DNA of 64,000 nucleotides from Haloferax sp046557615 (GTDB lineage Archaea; Halobacteriota; Halobacteria; Halobacteriales; Haloferacaceae). Below, piece by piece: positions 16,069 through 24,969 of this stretch. How positions within the stretch are numbered: the stretch's first letter is position 1; each line of letters starts with the position of its first letter. The notes beneath the pieces are model-generated. The model was given only the letters and a program-made list of their open reading frames with translations. It was not told the DNA's origin and searched no databases. Location: assembly GCF_046557615.1 (NCBI RefSeq), contig NZ_JBKIII010000002.1, positions 889,091 through 953,090 of the forward strand, written 5' to 3'. The position numbers and the translations under genes were made by a program.

Positions 16069-17715
16069 CTACAACCGCTTCGAGACGTACGGACCGTCTT
16101 GGTGGTAGCCGAGTTTCTGCTTGTAGTACTGGCGGACGCCAATCCCTGAGATGACCGAAATCTTGTCGAATCCGGCATCCATGGCCATCGACTCGGCCTG
16201 TGCGAGCAGTTTGCGCCCGTAGCCTTTGTGCTGCCAGTCGCCCTGGTCGCCGATGCCCACCTCAGACCCGTAGACGTGCAGTTCGCGGACGAGCGCGGCG
16301 TTCTGGAGTTCGCGGCGAACCGGGTTGCCGGGGAAGCGCAGGCGACAGAAGCCGATGAGCAGGTCTGCGACGGGGTCTTCGAACGAGATGAAGTGTTCCG
16401 TGCCGCCTGCGGCCTCGTAGGTCATGATATCGAGTTCGACGCGCTCGGGGTCGGGGTTGGCCTCGTTCATGCCGACTTCGCGGGCGCGGATGTCGCGCGG
16501 GACGATACCCTTCTCTTCGGCACGCTGTTCGGCGAGTTGCCGAAGGTTGGACTTCCAGACGCCAGCGTCGATGAAGTCCGCGGGGATGTCGCGCTGGACG
16601 CGCTGGAGGCGCGTGTACTTCGGAATCATACCCATGACCTCGCCGACGATATCGGCGGCTTCCTCGTTGTTCAGCGGTTCGTACTCGCCGCGACGCCACA
16701 TGTCGTAGGTGATGGTGTCGCGGACGATGAGCGTCGGGTAGATTTTGAGGTAGTCCGGCCGCCAGTCGGAGTTGTCGAAGAGTTGTCTGAAGTCTTCGAG
16801 GCACATCTCGCGGGTCATGCCGGGTTGGCCGGGCATCATGTGGAAGCCGACTTTGAACGCCGAATCGCGGAGGTTGCGGTTGGCGTCGATAGACGCCTGT
16901 ACGCCGTGACCGCGGTGCATCTCGCGGTTGATGCGCTCGTAGGTCGTCTGGACGCCGACTTCGACTTTCGTCGCTCCTAAGTCGAGCATCCGGTCGATTT
17001 GCTCGGGGTCGCACCAGTCGGGTTTGGTCTCGAACGTCGTCCCGATGTTCCGAATCTCGTTCGTCTCGTTCTCGGCGATGACGTCCTCGATGTACTTGAA
17101 CTCGACATCCTCGGGGTCGGGCTTGAACGACTGGTTCTCTTTTGGTGCGGGTTCCGTATCGAGGTCGTAATCGTTCATCGCTTCGAGTGCCCGCTTGACG
17201 AACCACTCTTGGTAGTCGTGGCTCCGAGCAGTCATCGTCCCACCCATCAGAATGAGCTCGACCTTATCGACCGGGTGGCCGATGTGTCGGAGTTGTTCGA
17301 GACGGAGAGTGACCTGCCCGTACGGGTCGTAATCGTTCTGAACGCCGCGGGCGGCCGCGGGTTCGTGGCCCGTGTAGGACTGCGACGACGAGAACTCGCT
17401 GGCTGGACCGCCGGGACAGTAGAGACACTTCCCGTGCGGGCACATGTGCGGCGAGGTCATGATAGCGACCGGAGAGACGCCCGAGGCCGTGCGAACGGGC
17501 TTACGGCGGACGACTTCTTTGACCTCTTCGCGCCGGTCCTTGGGTGCGTGTTGGAGAATCTCGGTGTTCTTCGGCACCTTCGGTGAGGAGTGTTCCGAGC
17601 AGGCATCGAGTTTGGCGGATTCGAGGTCGTCGCGGCCAACCTCACCCGAGAGAATTCGCTCGACGAGAGCCTTACACGTCTGCTCGAACGCGTCGGATTC
17701 GGTTTCGGCGTTCAC
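16069..17715 (-). CDS. elp3: tRNA uridine(34) 5-carboxymethyl modification enzyme Elp3
   Basis: Archaeal Elp3, 548 residues: a radical-SAM plus GNAT enzyme that carboxymethylates the wobble uridine of tRNA. The radical SAM cluster motif is CPHGKCLYC (C92, C97, C100), after the TASGVSPVAIMT block. The substrate region LGATKVEVGVQTTYERINREM and the RHIGHPVDKVELILMGGT block are canonical. The C-terminal acetyltransferase domain (about 395-548) has GWQHKGYGRKLLAQAE-like acetyl-CoA motif and ends YQKLGY-like (KQKLGYHQDGPYVSKRL). The start is GTG at 17715 (NAETESDAFEQ). It probably forms its own transcription unit: 118 bp separate it from the MscS start. Confidence 0.96.
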   Translation of the reverse strand: MNAETESDAFEQTCKALVERILSGEVGRDDLESAKLDACSEHSSPKVPKNTEILQHAPKDRREEVKEVVRRKPVRTASGVSPVAIMTSPHMCPHGKCLYCPGGPASEFSSSQSYTGHEPAAARGVQNDYDPYGQVTLRLEQLRHIGHPVDKVELILMGGTMTARSHDYQEWFVKRALEAMNDYDLDTEPAPKENQSFKPDPEDVEFKYIEDVIAENETNEIRNIGTTFETKPDWCDPEQIDRMLDLGATKVEVGVQTTYERINREMHRGHGVQASIDANRNLRDSAFKVGFHMMPGQPGMTREMCLEDFRQLFDNSDWRPDYLKIYPTLIVRDTITYDMWRRGEYEPLNNEEAADIVGEVMGMIPKYTRLQRVQRDIPADFIDAGVWKSNLRQLAEQRAEEKGIVPRDIRAREVGMNEANPDPERVELDIMTYEAAGGTEHFISFEDPVADLLIGFCRLRFPGNPVRRELQNAALVRELHVYGSEVGIGDQGDWQHKGYGRKLLAQAESMAMDAGFDKISVISGIGVRQYYKQKLGYHQDGPYVSKRL

Positions 17716-17846
17716 GAAAACACCTCGCTATCGGTGACGTGGTGACGGTTCATGACGCCGAATCGGGTCGTTTCGTGGATAAGCGTGTCGCTCGGGGGTG
17801 GAGAATTCGTCCTCCCAAAACGACGAGGAGGAGTCTGGATTGCGAC

Positions 17847-20012
17847 TTAGAACTGTTCGGCGACGGCGGCGAGGACGGCGTCGAGTGCCTCCTCACGTGC
17901 GCCGGTGAGGAACTCGATGCGGCCTTCGCGGATGCCAGCGGCACCGAGGCCAGCGGCGGGTGCCTTTGCGGCGGCCGACTCCACGAGCGTGCGGAAGTCG
18001 AGGTCACCGGTTGCGCGGAGGTACAGTTCGTCGGTGCCGAAGGCGACGGTCACGAAGCGGTCACCGTCGCGGTTGCGGCGGTGGAGTTCGTCGACGAGCA
18101 GGGCCGTCGGCGGGAAGTCGAAGCGGTGACTGAAGGCATCGGAGTCGAGGACGACTGCGGTGACGCCGTGAACGTCACGGGCTTCGAGGTTTGCTTCGGC
18201 CGTCTCGACTTCGTCTTCGACTTTGATGCGGAACTGCTCGGAGACGTGCCCAGCGAGGCCTTCGTCGGCGTCGAAGAGCAGGTCGGCGATGAGTTCGCGC
18301 TTGTCCTGGTAGGACTGGTAGTAGGCTTCGAGCGCGACGGCTTCACGGAGTTCGCGGACGCGGTCAGCGTCGAAACCGTGGTCGGCCGCGAGGTCGAGGT
18401 ACTGCTGTGGGCAGTTCTCCCAGTAGGTGACCGCAGGGAGGTGCGACACGTCGTCGCGGACGTCCGCGTTGACGGCGACAGAGAGGGTTGCAGCGAGTGC
18501 GCCGACCGAGAGGTCACGAGCGTCTGCACCTTCGCGTGCGGGGTTGACGAGTACGTCAGTTTCGCCAGCGACTTCTTCGTCTGCAGGCGCGGCATCGAGG
18601 ACGACGCGCTCTGCGCCGTAGACGCCGAGCAGGCCGAGGCCATCGAGCGATTCGGTGGTCGAGCCAGCGCCGAGGAAGAGGACGAGCGGGAGCTTTTCGT
18701 CGTGACGGTCGCGGTCTTCGAGCATGCGCGTCACGTCGTTCGTCGCAGCGTCCATGCCGTAGACAGCCTCGTCGAGCGGGCGACGGGTGAAGTAGTGGTA
18801 CTCGGCGTCGTCGCGTGGGTGTTCCTCGCGGATGAGGGGCAGCACGGCGCGCTCGATTGCGGCACCAGCGACGTAGCCGTCGGCGGTGGCCGTGTGGCGG
18901 ACGACGATTGGGCGCGATTCGAGGACGGCGCGGCGGATTGCCTCTGCGGCATCGAGCAGCGAGGCACCGACGGCGGCGACCGGTTCGTGGTCGGCGAGCG
19001 GCGCGATTGCGTCCGGACGTGCTTCGTCAGAGAGCGCGTCGGCGAGGCGCTGTTCGACAGCCTCGGATTCTTCGCCTTCGAGGACGGTCAGGTCCTCCGT
19101 CTCGATTTGAAGTTCGCCACGTCGTCGCTCGACTTCGCCCACGATGCGGACGTTGTCGTCGACGTTGACTTCGGGGTAGGCGCGAACGCCTGCTTCGACG
19201 AAGGCGGCGCAATCGACGACACCGGATTCGTCGCGGAGTTCGAAGACAGTCGGGCCGCCAGTCTGTCGGACGCTGGAGATGGTGCCTTCGACGGTGACGT
19301 GGTCACCGACGTGGTCGCCGATGATTCCGAGCGAGACACGCTCGGGGAGTTCTGCCTCTTCGGCTTCTGCTTCTTCCGTCTCTTGCTCGGATTCGGCTTC
19401 TGCTTCTTCCGTCTCTTGCTCGGATTCGGCTTCTGCTTCTTCCGTCTCTTCTTCGAGGTTGCCAACAACATCGCTGGCCGTGGGTGCGCGGGATTCGTCG
19501 TCCGCGGTCGTCTCTTCGGTTTCCGGCTCGGCTTCGACGACTTCGGTTTCGACCGATTGCGTCTCAGCGGCGGCGCTCTTAGGCTCTGACTTTTCGCCGA
19601 CGTGGCGGCGCTTTCCGCTGACCGGCTTCGTCTTGATTGTAGCCGTTTGTTCGGATTTGTCGCTCTCGACGGGCTGATTGTCAGCCTCGCCGTCTGGGTC
19701 GTGAATGCGAGCGCCGCGGAACTCGTTTTCGCCCTGGCGAATCGACCAGCCGAGGTCGATGTTGCCGTTGTCACGGACGTTCTTCACCTGAACGAATACG
19801 TCGTCGCCGGGTTCCCAGGTCAGACTCTCCAGGCGCTTGTCGAGTTCGCTGCGGTGCAGGAGACCAGTCACGTTCGGTGCAAGGTCGACGAAGACACCGA
19901 AATCGGCGTATCCGTCGACGGTGCCTCTGTAGAAGCGTCCGGGGACGAGTTGGTGGGGACTATTGCCCCGGAACTCGAACCAGACGTCCTCCTCGTGCGT
20001 AATCCAATCCAT
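17847..20012 (-). CDS. S1/OB-fold/DHH-like protein (RecJ-related), degenerate catalytic motifs
   Basis: 721 residues in a multidomain plan: an S1 RNA-binding-like domain (about 23-90; GRFYRGTVDGYADFGVFVDL, TGLLHRSELDKR), an acidic low-complexity linker (about 95-220) with an 11-residue repeat, an OB fold (about 234-275; VTVEGTISSVRQTGGPTVF), then a DHH/RecJ-like domain and a DHHA1-like end (LAAVAEQF). The first motif reads RHTATADGY (about 365-373) and the position where DHH is expected reads LDAAPADEE (about 470), so the two-metal site looks incomplete. Archaeal relatives include GINS-associated nucleases and haloarchaeal RecJ-like proteins. The ATG at 20012 starts MDWITHEEDVW. Confidence 0.82.
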   Translation of the reverse strand: MDWITHEEDVWFEFRGNSPHQLVPGRFYRGTVDGYADFGVFVDLAPNVTGLLHRSELDKRLESLTWEPGDDVFVQVKNVRDNGNIDLGWSIRQGENEFRGARIHDPDGEADNQPVESDKSEQTATIKTKPVSGKRRHVGEKSEPKSAAAETQSVETEVVEAEPETEETTADDESRAPTASDVVGNLEEETEEAEAESEQETEEAEAESEQETEEAEAEEAELPERVSLGIIGDHVGDHVTVEGTISSVRQTGGPTVFELRDESGVVDCAAFVEAGVRAYPEVNVDDNVRIVGEVERRRGELQIETEDLTVLEGEESEAVEQRLADALSDEARPDAIAPLADHEPVAAVGASLLDAAEAIRRAVLESRPIVVRHTATADGYVAGAAIERAVLPLIREEHPRDDAEYHYFTRRPLDEAVYGMDAATNDVTRMLEDRDRHDEKLPLVLFLGAGSTTESLDGLGLLGVYGAERVVLDAAPADEEVAGETDVLVNPAREGADARDLSVGALAATLSVAVNADVRDDVSHLPAVTYWENCPQQYLDLAADHGFDADRVRELREAVALEAYYQSYQDKRELIADLLFDADEGLAGHVSEQFRIKVEDEVETAEANLEARDVHGVTAVVLDSDAFSHRFDFPPTALLVDELHRRNRDGDRFVTVAFGTDELYLRATGDLDFRTLVESAAAKAPAAGLGAAGIREGRIEFLTGAREEALDAVLAAVAEQF
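19361..19450 (-). repeat. 33-bp in-frame tandem repeat (about 2.7 copies) in the acidic linker
   Basis: A 33-bp unit beginning CGGCTTCTGCTTCTTCCGTC on the plus strand starts at 19361, 19394 and 19427; the first two are identical and the third diverges after about 24 bp. It encodes an 11-residue Glu/Ala-rich unit (EAEAESEQETE type) at about residues 187-217 of the S1/OB/DHH-like protein. Near-identity at the DNA level suggests recent slippage expansion, so the linker length may vary between strains. Confidence 0.85.
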
Positions 20013-20119
20013 TGAGTTGAGCAAACAACCCCTTACTAAAACGATTGTCGATAGACGCTCAGGTGATGATTGGCACGCGCGTGGCGAATCATCCACGCTC
20101 GTTCGGCGTGGAAACTAGG

Positions 20120-20716
20120 TTATGTGAGCGCAGTGACGAAATCGTTGAACGCTCGAAAACCACCGAATCCGTAGCCAAAGACGACGCCTGCGGGAATCGC
20201 GGCGGCCACCGCTGCTTTGGCAAACGAAGTCTGGTGAACCTCTCGAATACCGACGATGAGTAGTGCCGACCCGTAGAGTGCGCAGATAAGTCGCACTCCC
20301 GGAATCGGGACGCCAGCGAAGACACACGGCGCGGCCGAATAGGCGATGACTTGGACTGTCTCGCTCACACCTGCTCTGCGCGAGAGCAACGGGACGAGCA
20401 TGACCGTCTGTATCGCGGCAGTGAGGTGGAGGACGGCGGGTGCAACGAAGAGCGCGATAACGAGCAGTGCGACCAGTGCTGAGAGCATCGGCCCAGCCCC
20501 AATTGCGGGAATCGTCGCGGGGACGAGCGCGTACTGGAGTCCCTGATAGACGAGCGTCACCGAGATGGCGAAGAGGAGCCCCGGGGCTTGGTCTCCCGGC
20601 GCGACGCCGTTTCGGAAGAACTCCCGAGGGCTGACGAGAACGGCGACCCACGCGCGAAGGAGACCGACTACACCACGGTCACGGCCTTCGCGAGGAGTCT
20701 CGACCCACGTAGTCAC
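20120..20716 (-). CDS. Yip1-domain membrane protein
   Basis: 198-residue integral membrane protein of the Yip1-like group. The N-terminal polar stretch leads to LVSPREFFRNG, the amphipathic motif seen just before the first helix in this family. Five to six hydrophobic helices follow (APGLLFAISVTLVYQGL, MLSALVALLVIALFVAPAV, the conserved-type VIAYSAAPCVFAGVPIPG, and two C-terminal segments). The family is linked with membrane organisation in eukaryotes; the prokaryotic role is unknown. The ATG at 20716 lies 8 bp after the thymidine kinase stop, so the two genes are probably co-transcribed. Confidence 0.8.
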   Translation of the reverse strand: MTTWVETPREGRDRGVVGLLRAWVAVLVSPREFFRNGVAPGDQAPGLLFAISVTLVYQGLQYALVPATIPAIGAGPMLSALVALLVIALFVAPAVLHLTAAIQTVMLVPLLSRRAGVSETVQVIAYSAAPCVFAGVPIPGVRLICALYGSALLIVGIREVHQTSFAKAAVAAAIPAGVVFGYGFGGFRAFNDFVTALT

Positions 20717-20724
20717 GTGTGCCT

Positions 20725-21312
20725 CTAGTCGCGCCGGAGTGTATGACAGTTCCGGCAGCGCGCTTCGTAGGACTCCTCGGCACCGACGACGATAGTCGGG
20801 CCATCGACGTGCGCTGGTTGTCCATCGACGAGTCGCTGATTCCGACTCGCAGGTTCACCACACACTGTGCAAATCGCCTGTAACTTATCGACGTACTCAG
20901 CCAGTGCCATCAGCTGTGGCAGGGGTTCGAACGGTTCGGCGCGGAAGGTCTGGTCGGTGCCGGAGACGATGACGCGCTTGCCCTCGGCGGCCAACTGCTC
21001 GCAGACTTCGACGAGGTCCACAGAGAAGAAATTCGCCTCGTCGATGGCGACGACGTCCTCGCCGTTGAGTTCGTCCGTAATCTCCCAGATGCCCTCGCCT
21101 TCAGAGGGAACGACTGTCGCTTCCCACGACCCACCAACGTGCGACCCCACGGTGGTCTTTCCGTAGCGGTCGTCTACTTCGGGTTTGAACACGGCCACTT
21201 CCTGTCCGGCGATTTCCGCCCGTCGAAGGCGTCGGAGCAGTTCCTCCGTCTTCCCCGAGAACATCGACCCGGTGACGACCTCTATCCATCCACTCTTCGT
21301 GATGGCATGCAT
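20725..21312 (-). CDS. tdk: Thymidine kinase
   Basis: Type II thymidine kinase of 195 residues: phosphorylates thymidine to dTMP in salvage. The P-loop is GSMFSGKT (15-22), followed by LLRRLRRAEIAGQEVAVFKP. The Walker B/catalytic block is VVAIDEANFF near residues 88-97. The lasso region includes DGPTIVVGAEESYEARCRNCH, and four cysteines (CTVC near 151, CRNC near 187) form the structural zinc site. The ATG at 21312 (MHAITKSGWIEVVTG) is chosen over a GTG/TTG further upstream. It complements ThyA at 49156, giving salvage as well as de novo dTMP synthesis. Confidence 0.95.
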   Translation of the reverse strand: MHAITKSGWIEVVTGSMFSGKTEELLRRLRRAEIAGQEVAVFKPEVDDRYGKTTVGSHVGGSWEATVVPSEGEGIWEITDELNGEDVVAIDEANFFSVDLVEVCEQLAAEGKRVIVSGTDQTFRAEPFEPLPQLMALAEYVDKLQAICTVCGEPASRNQRLVDGQPAHVDGPTIVVGAEESYEARCRNCHTLRRD

Positions 21313-21544
21313 ATCTCTGAGGGAACACAGCAGGGTCAAAACGATTGCTCATCTGTGCCGACTGTCGCCAGTTCCTGATGGTCGGGGGAGGTGAACTGTA
21401 CGAGACACCCCACACCCGGATGTCTGGAAATGGTATGTGAAAATAGAATATGGTATTCTCGTGGTACGAACAGTTCAATACGTCTCAGAGGGAGATGCGG
21501 ACGAACGCATCAGAGGCGTTCCACCACTTCCTTCCTTCGGGCAC

Positions 21545-22123
21545 TCAGTCGTCAGCGCCGACGTTCTCGCTACTTTCGAACGTCGCGGGTTCGGGTTCGA
21601 TGTTGGCGTACATCACCGCGTCGCGGCCGAGGCGCTTGACTCGGTTACGGATATCTTCGTCAGTGAGTTCGCCGTCGTCGAACATCTCGTAGACGCGTGG
21701 AATCGCCGCCTGATGCGGAAGCACCCACGCGTTGAGCGACCGGCAAACCGTGCGCAGGTGTTCGAGTGCGGTGACCGGGAACGACCCGCCTGCGACTGCC
21801 AGCACACCGACGGTTTTCTCGCTGAATTCGTCGAATCCGCAGTAGTCGAGTGCGTTCTTGAGTACTCCCGAGTACGACCCGTGGTAGACGGGCGTTCCGA
21901 GGATGACCGCATCGGCCTCATCGACGAGTTCGACGAGTTTCTGTGAGTCGCCCTGTTCGTCGAAGTCTGCATCGAGCGGCGGGAGGTCGAACTCGCGGAG
22001 GTCGATGAGTTCGGTCGTCGCGCCGACTTCTTCTGCACCGTCGAGAGCGACTTGGAGAGCAAGCCGAGTGTAACTGTGGTCACGAAGACTGCCAGCGATG
22101 GCAATGACGTGAGTTTGGTTCAT
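21545..22123 (-). CDS. NADPH-dependent FMN reductase family protein (flavodoxin fold)
   Basis: 192 residues with the flavodoxin-like fold. The FMN phosphate loop is AIAGSLRDHSYTR (9-21), and the second conserved block is ILGTPVYHGSYSGVLKNALDY, both diagnostic of the NADPH_FMN_red family (azoreductase/chromate reductase-like). LAVAGGSFPVTALEHLRTV is the third FMN-contact region. A physiological electron acceptor cannot be inferred. The ATG at 22123 directly precedes NQTHVIAIAGSL; an upstream in-frame ATG would add a non-conserved extension. It is divergent from the DsrE gene, with 107 bp between the starts. Confidence 0.9.
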   Translation of the reverse strand: MNQTHVIAIAGSLRDHSYTRLALQVALDGAEEVGATTELIDLREFDLPPLDADFDEQGDSQKLVELVDEADAVILGTPVYHGSYSGVLKNALDYCGFDEFSEKTVGVLAVAGGSFPVTALEHLRTVCRSLNAWVLPHQAAIPRVYEMFDDGELTDEDIRNRVKRLGRDAVMYANIEPEPATFESSENVGADD

Positions 22124-22230
22124 ATCCACTCTCATCCAGTGAGCCTTGAAAACGGCATCGGCACGCGAAACTGACACTCAGTAATGTAAACAAGGGAAAT
22201 CTAGACGATTGTTGGGGTCGTGGTGGGTGT

Positions 22231-22572
22231 ATGAACGTCGTCTTTCACGTTTCGAGCGGCACCGTCGGCGATTGGAAACACGCACTCAACAACGTCCGGA
22301 ATCTGCGGGCCGACGACACTGCCGATATCGACCAGATAACACTCCTCGCCAACGGCGACGCGGTACATCTGTTTCTCGAAACCTCGGTCGTCGCCGACCG
22401 TGTGGAGGGTCTCGTGGAATCGGGTGTTCGGTGCCGAGCGTGCAGTAATTCGCTCCGCTCTCGTGATTTCGATATGGCCCGATTGGTCGATGGCGTTGAA
22501 AAAGTCCCCTCGGGCGTTGGTGAGCTGGTGAAACGGCAGACAGCGGGCGATGCGTATCTAAAAGTGCCCTGA
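22231..22572 (+). CDS. DsrE/DsrF-like family protein
   Basis: 113-residue small alpha/beta protein of the DsrE-like sulfur-relay superfamily. It starts MNVVFHVSSGTVGDWKHAL and has the strand pattern ITLLANGDAVHLFL and a central GVRCRACSNSLRSRDF block with two cysteines. Homologues of this single-domain group bind or relay sulfur or act as YchN-type hexamers; here the role is unknown. Cys69 and Cys72 (approximate) are candidates for a sulfur-accepting site. The ATG at 22231 opens the conserved N-terminus. The downstream lipoprotein gene starts 55 bp later on the same strand. Confidence 0.8.
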   Translation: MNVVFHVSSGTVGDWKHALNNVRNLRADDTADIDQITLLANGDAVHLFLETSVVADRVEGLVESGVRCRACSNSLRSRDFDMARLVDGVEKVPSGVGELVKRQTAGDAYLKVP

Positions 22573-22627
22573 GCCAACAAACAGTTAGCCAAAAATCATA
22601 TTTTGTGGAACCGAGCATCAATGGGTA

Positions 22628-23932
22628 ATGCCCTCCAGCCGCCGGTCGTTTCTCGCAGCATGTGCTGCTGGGATTAGTTCGCTCGCAGGTTGTCTCTCAC
22701 TCGAAGCGCCGAGTACTGAGGGGTCGTGGTCGAGACGAACGTTGAACAACGAGCATACAGGCTACTCGGAGACAAACGGACCGACGACGGACCTCTACAC
22801 TGAATGGCGACGAGAGGACGTTGCGAGAGACGTTTCGCCGGTCGTCGCCGATGAAACAGTCTACGTTGGCAACGCGAAGAAAGGAGATGACGAGTCCACG
22901 AGAGTCTGGGTCGAAGCACTCGATGCGGCGACTGGGAAGTCTCGATGGAAAACCGAACTCTATCAGTCCGACGAATTCGCGTTTTTCTATCTCTCGGATT
23001 CGATGGTCGTCGAAGACGACCGATTATTCGTCCAAACCAAGCCCGGGTTGACCATGCTCACCACCGACGGTGAGGTACAGTGGACCTTCGACAATCTCTA
23101 TCAGGGCCAGCAGGTTCCCGATGTCGTCACCCCAGTTGTGACCGACGAGGTGGTCGTCGCGGGAACCTACGAATCGAGTGTCGATGACGACCAACCGGAG
23201 ACCGTCTTCGGTATCGACCCGGAAACTGGTGAGGAACAGTGGCGCGCGACCTATCCTGGCTTCGACGGCATGTGGCAGTTGGCAGGGGCCGATGGTCTCG
23301 TCTACGTCCCATTTCACGAACAGGGAATTGTCGCACTCGACACCACGACCGGAGCAGAGCAATGGCGATGGGAGGGGCCAACGAGCGGAACACCGACTAT
23401 CACCGACGAGTTGCTCTTAGTCACACTCCGAGAGAACAATAAGAACAGCATCGTCGCGCTCGACCGACACACTCGCTCGGTTCGATGGAGAGTTCCAATC
23501 GAGACGCAATGGCCGGATGCGGAGTTGGCTGTCGATGATTCCAGACTCTATTACATGGCGGGGTTCAGCCTCGAAGCACGCCGTCTCGACACCGGCGAGC
23601 GCGTGTGGCAGGTCGGTGGCAGGCGCGACGACGAAGGACAAGAACCACCGGACGAACCGCAGTTCGACCTCCGGTCCACACCTGTCGTCTCCGGCGGGTC
23701 TGTCTACGCTCCCGGGTTGTTCCAACGCGAGACGTCCTATGGACAACTCTTCGTCTTCGACGCCGCCAGCGGAGAGAAACAGGGACAGTTCAAAATCGGC
23801 CGGAACGAGACATCTGATATGACTACGCCCGCAGTCACCGAAGACCTCGTGTATCTCACGACGGACTTCGACAACCTCTACGCGCTCGGTGAGTGCACGG
23901 TCGGAGCGCGTGGATACTGCCTGCTCGACTAA
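22628..23932 (+). CDS. PQQ-repeat beta-propeller lipoprotein
   Basis: 434-residue secreted lipoprotein. A Tat signal (SSRRSFLAACAAGISS) ends in the lipobox LAGC (Cys22). The mature protein carries repeated PQQ-like blades, recognisable by ALDAATGKSRWKTEL, GIDPETGEEQWRATYPG, ALDTTTGAEQWRWEGP, ALDRHTRSVRW and FDAASGEKQGQFK. BamB-like and surface-binding proteins share this fold; there is no evidence for an actual PQQ enzyme. One propeller of about seven or eight blades would fill the length. The ATG at 22628 is fixed by the Tat motif. It is convergent with mutY, with two bases between the stops. Confidence 0.88.
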   Translation: MPSSRRSFLAACAAGISSLAGCLSLEAPSTEGSWSRRTLNNEHTGYSETNGPTTDLYTEWRREDVARDVSPVVADETVYVGNAKKGDDESTRVWVEALDAATGKSRWKTELYQSDEFAFFYLSDSMVVEDDRLFVQTKPGLTMLTTDGEVQWTFDNLYQGQQVPDVVTPVVTDEVVVAGTYESSVDDDQPETVFGIDPETGEEQWRATYPGFDGMWQLAGADGLVYVPFHEQGIVALDTTTGAEQWRWEGPTSGTPTITDELLLVTLRENNKNSIVALDRHTRSVRWRVPIETQWPDAELAVDDSRLYYMAGFSLEARRLDTGERVWQVGGRRDDEGQEPPDEPQFDLRSTPVVSGGSVYAPGLFQRETSYGQLFVFDAASGEKQGQFKIGRNETSDMTTPAVTEDLVYLTTDFDNLYALGECTVGARGYCLLD

Positions 23933-23934
23933 TT

Positions 23935-24852
23935 CTACTTCGCCAACGAGACGAACACGGCTTCGTCGCGCTCGTCAACTGCGACGAGACCATCCGATTC
24001 GAGGTCAGAGACGAGTTCGAAGAGCCATTCGTGGCCGTACTCACCGCCGTAATCGACTCTCACTCGCGGGCCGAGTGTATCCAATTTCAGTTCCTCGTAC
24101 TCGCCCAGAATCCGCACCACCCGCCCACGCATCTGCCGTCTGCTCCCCTCGAACGTCGGTTGCGTCGGCACGTCAGGAGCGGTGAAATCCCCCGTCTCGT
24201 AGGCGTGACACCACGTTCTCCACGGACACCCGGATTCGTCGCACGAGGGCGTCTTTTCACAGGCCACGCCGCCTAATTCCATGATGGCGTTGTTCCAGAC
24301 TCTCGACTTGCCTTCGGGCATCATCTCGGCGGCTGCTTCTTCGAAGGCAGAGTCGTCGTCTGGCACGTCAAATGCGCGGTGGAGGACGCGCTTGACGTTG
24401 GTATCCACGACTGCATCGCCGTTGTTGAAGGCGAAGGAGGCGACGGCGTTGGCGGTGTAGGGACCGACACCCATGAGTTCCGAGAGTTCGTCGGGTGTCT
24501 GCGGGAATTCGCCACCGTAGTCTTCTTCGACCTGCCGGGCCGCTTCGTGGAGGTACTTCGCGCGGTTGTTGTAGCCGAGTCGGTGATTGGTCCAGAAGGA
24601 GACGACGTCGGCGCGGTCGGCGGCCGCGAGGTCTGCTGTGGTGGGCCACGTCTCTAAGAATTCTTCCCACGCTTCGACGACGCGCCCGAGTTGGGTCTGC
24701 TGGCTCATCACCTCGGAGACGAGAATCTCGTAGGCGTCGTCGGTTCGTCGCCACGGGAAGTCCCGGTGGTCGGCTTCGTACCAGTCGATAAGGGCCGCTT
24801 GGACTGCCGATTTGTCGAGGTCGGCAGGAAGCGCGGACGCCTCGTCACTCAT
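23935..24852 (-). CDS. mutY: A/G-specific adenine glycosylase MutY
   Basis: 305-residue DNA glycosylase that removes A opposite 8-oxoG. Catalytic Glu47 lies in SEVMSQQTQLGRV, the helix-hairpin-helix is MGVGPYTANAVASFAF (127-142), and the catalytic Asp150 lies in VVDTNVKRV. The cysteines of the expected iron-sulfur cluster are C198, C204, C209 and C215, spacing C-x5-C-x4-C-x5-C rather than the classical C-x6-C-x2-C-x5-C. The C-terminal region (about 225-305) is shorter than the bacterial NUDIX-like 8-oxoG sensor domain. The ATG at 24852 (MSDEASALP) is chosen; the upstream frame crosses a G-rich non-coding stretch. Confidence 0.94.
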   Translation of the reverse strand: MSDEASALPADLDKSAVQAALIDWYEADHRDFPWRRTDDAYEILVSEVMSQQTQLGRVVEAWEEFLETWPTTADLAAADRADVVSFWTNHRLGYNNRAKYLHEAARQVEEDYGGEFPQTPDELSELMGVGPYTANAVASFAFNNGDAVVDTNVKRVLHRAFDVPDDDSAFEEAAAEMMPEGKSRVWNNAIMELGGVACEKTPSCDESGCPWRTWCHAYETGDFTAPDVPTQPTFEGSRRQMRGRVVRILGEYEELKLDTLGPRVRVDYGGEYGHEWLFELVSDLESDGLVAVDERDEAVFVSLAK

Positions 24853-24969
24853 CGCCCGGGCTTGGGATGGAGGGCGTTTAGCGGTGGCGATGCGGGTTGG
24901 AAAAAACCGAGCGTCAGTGGGGAGTGCCTCTGAAGGGGTGATGCGTGGGTGGCGCACGCGAATGGCGGA

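Noticed and set aside
17544..19589. 681-codon plus-strand open frame over elp3 and the DHH-like gene
   Set aside because: Antisense of two recognisable proteins; high-GC third positions keep the opposite frame open. No homology or protein-like composition.
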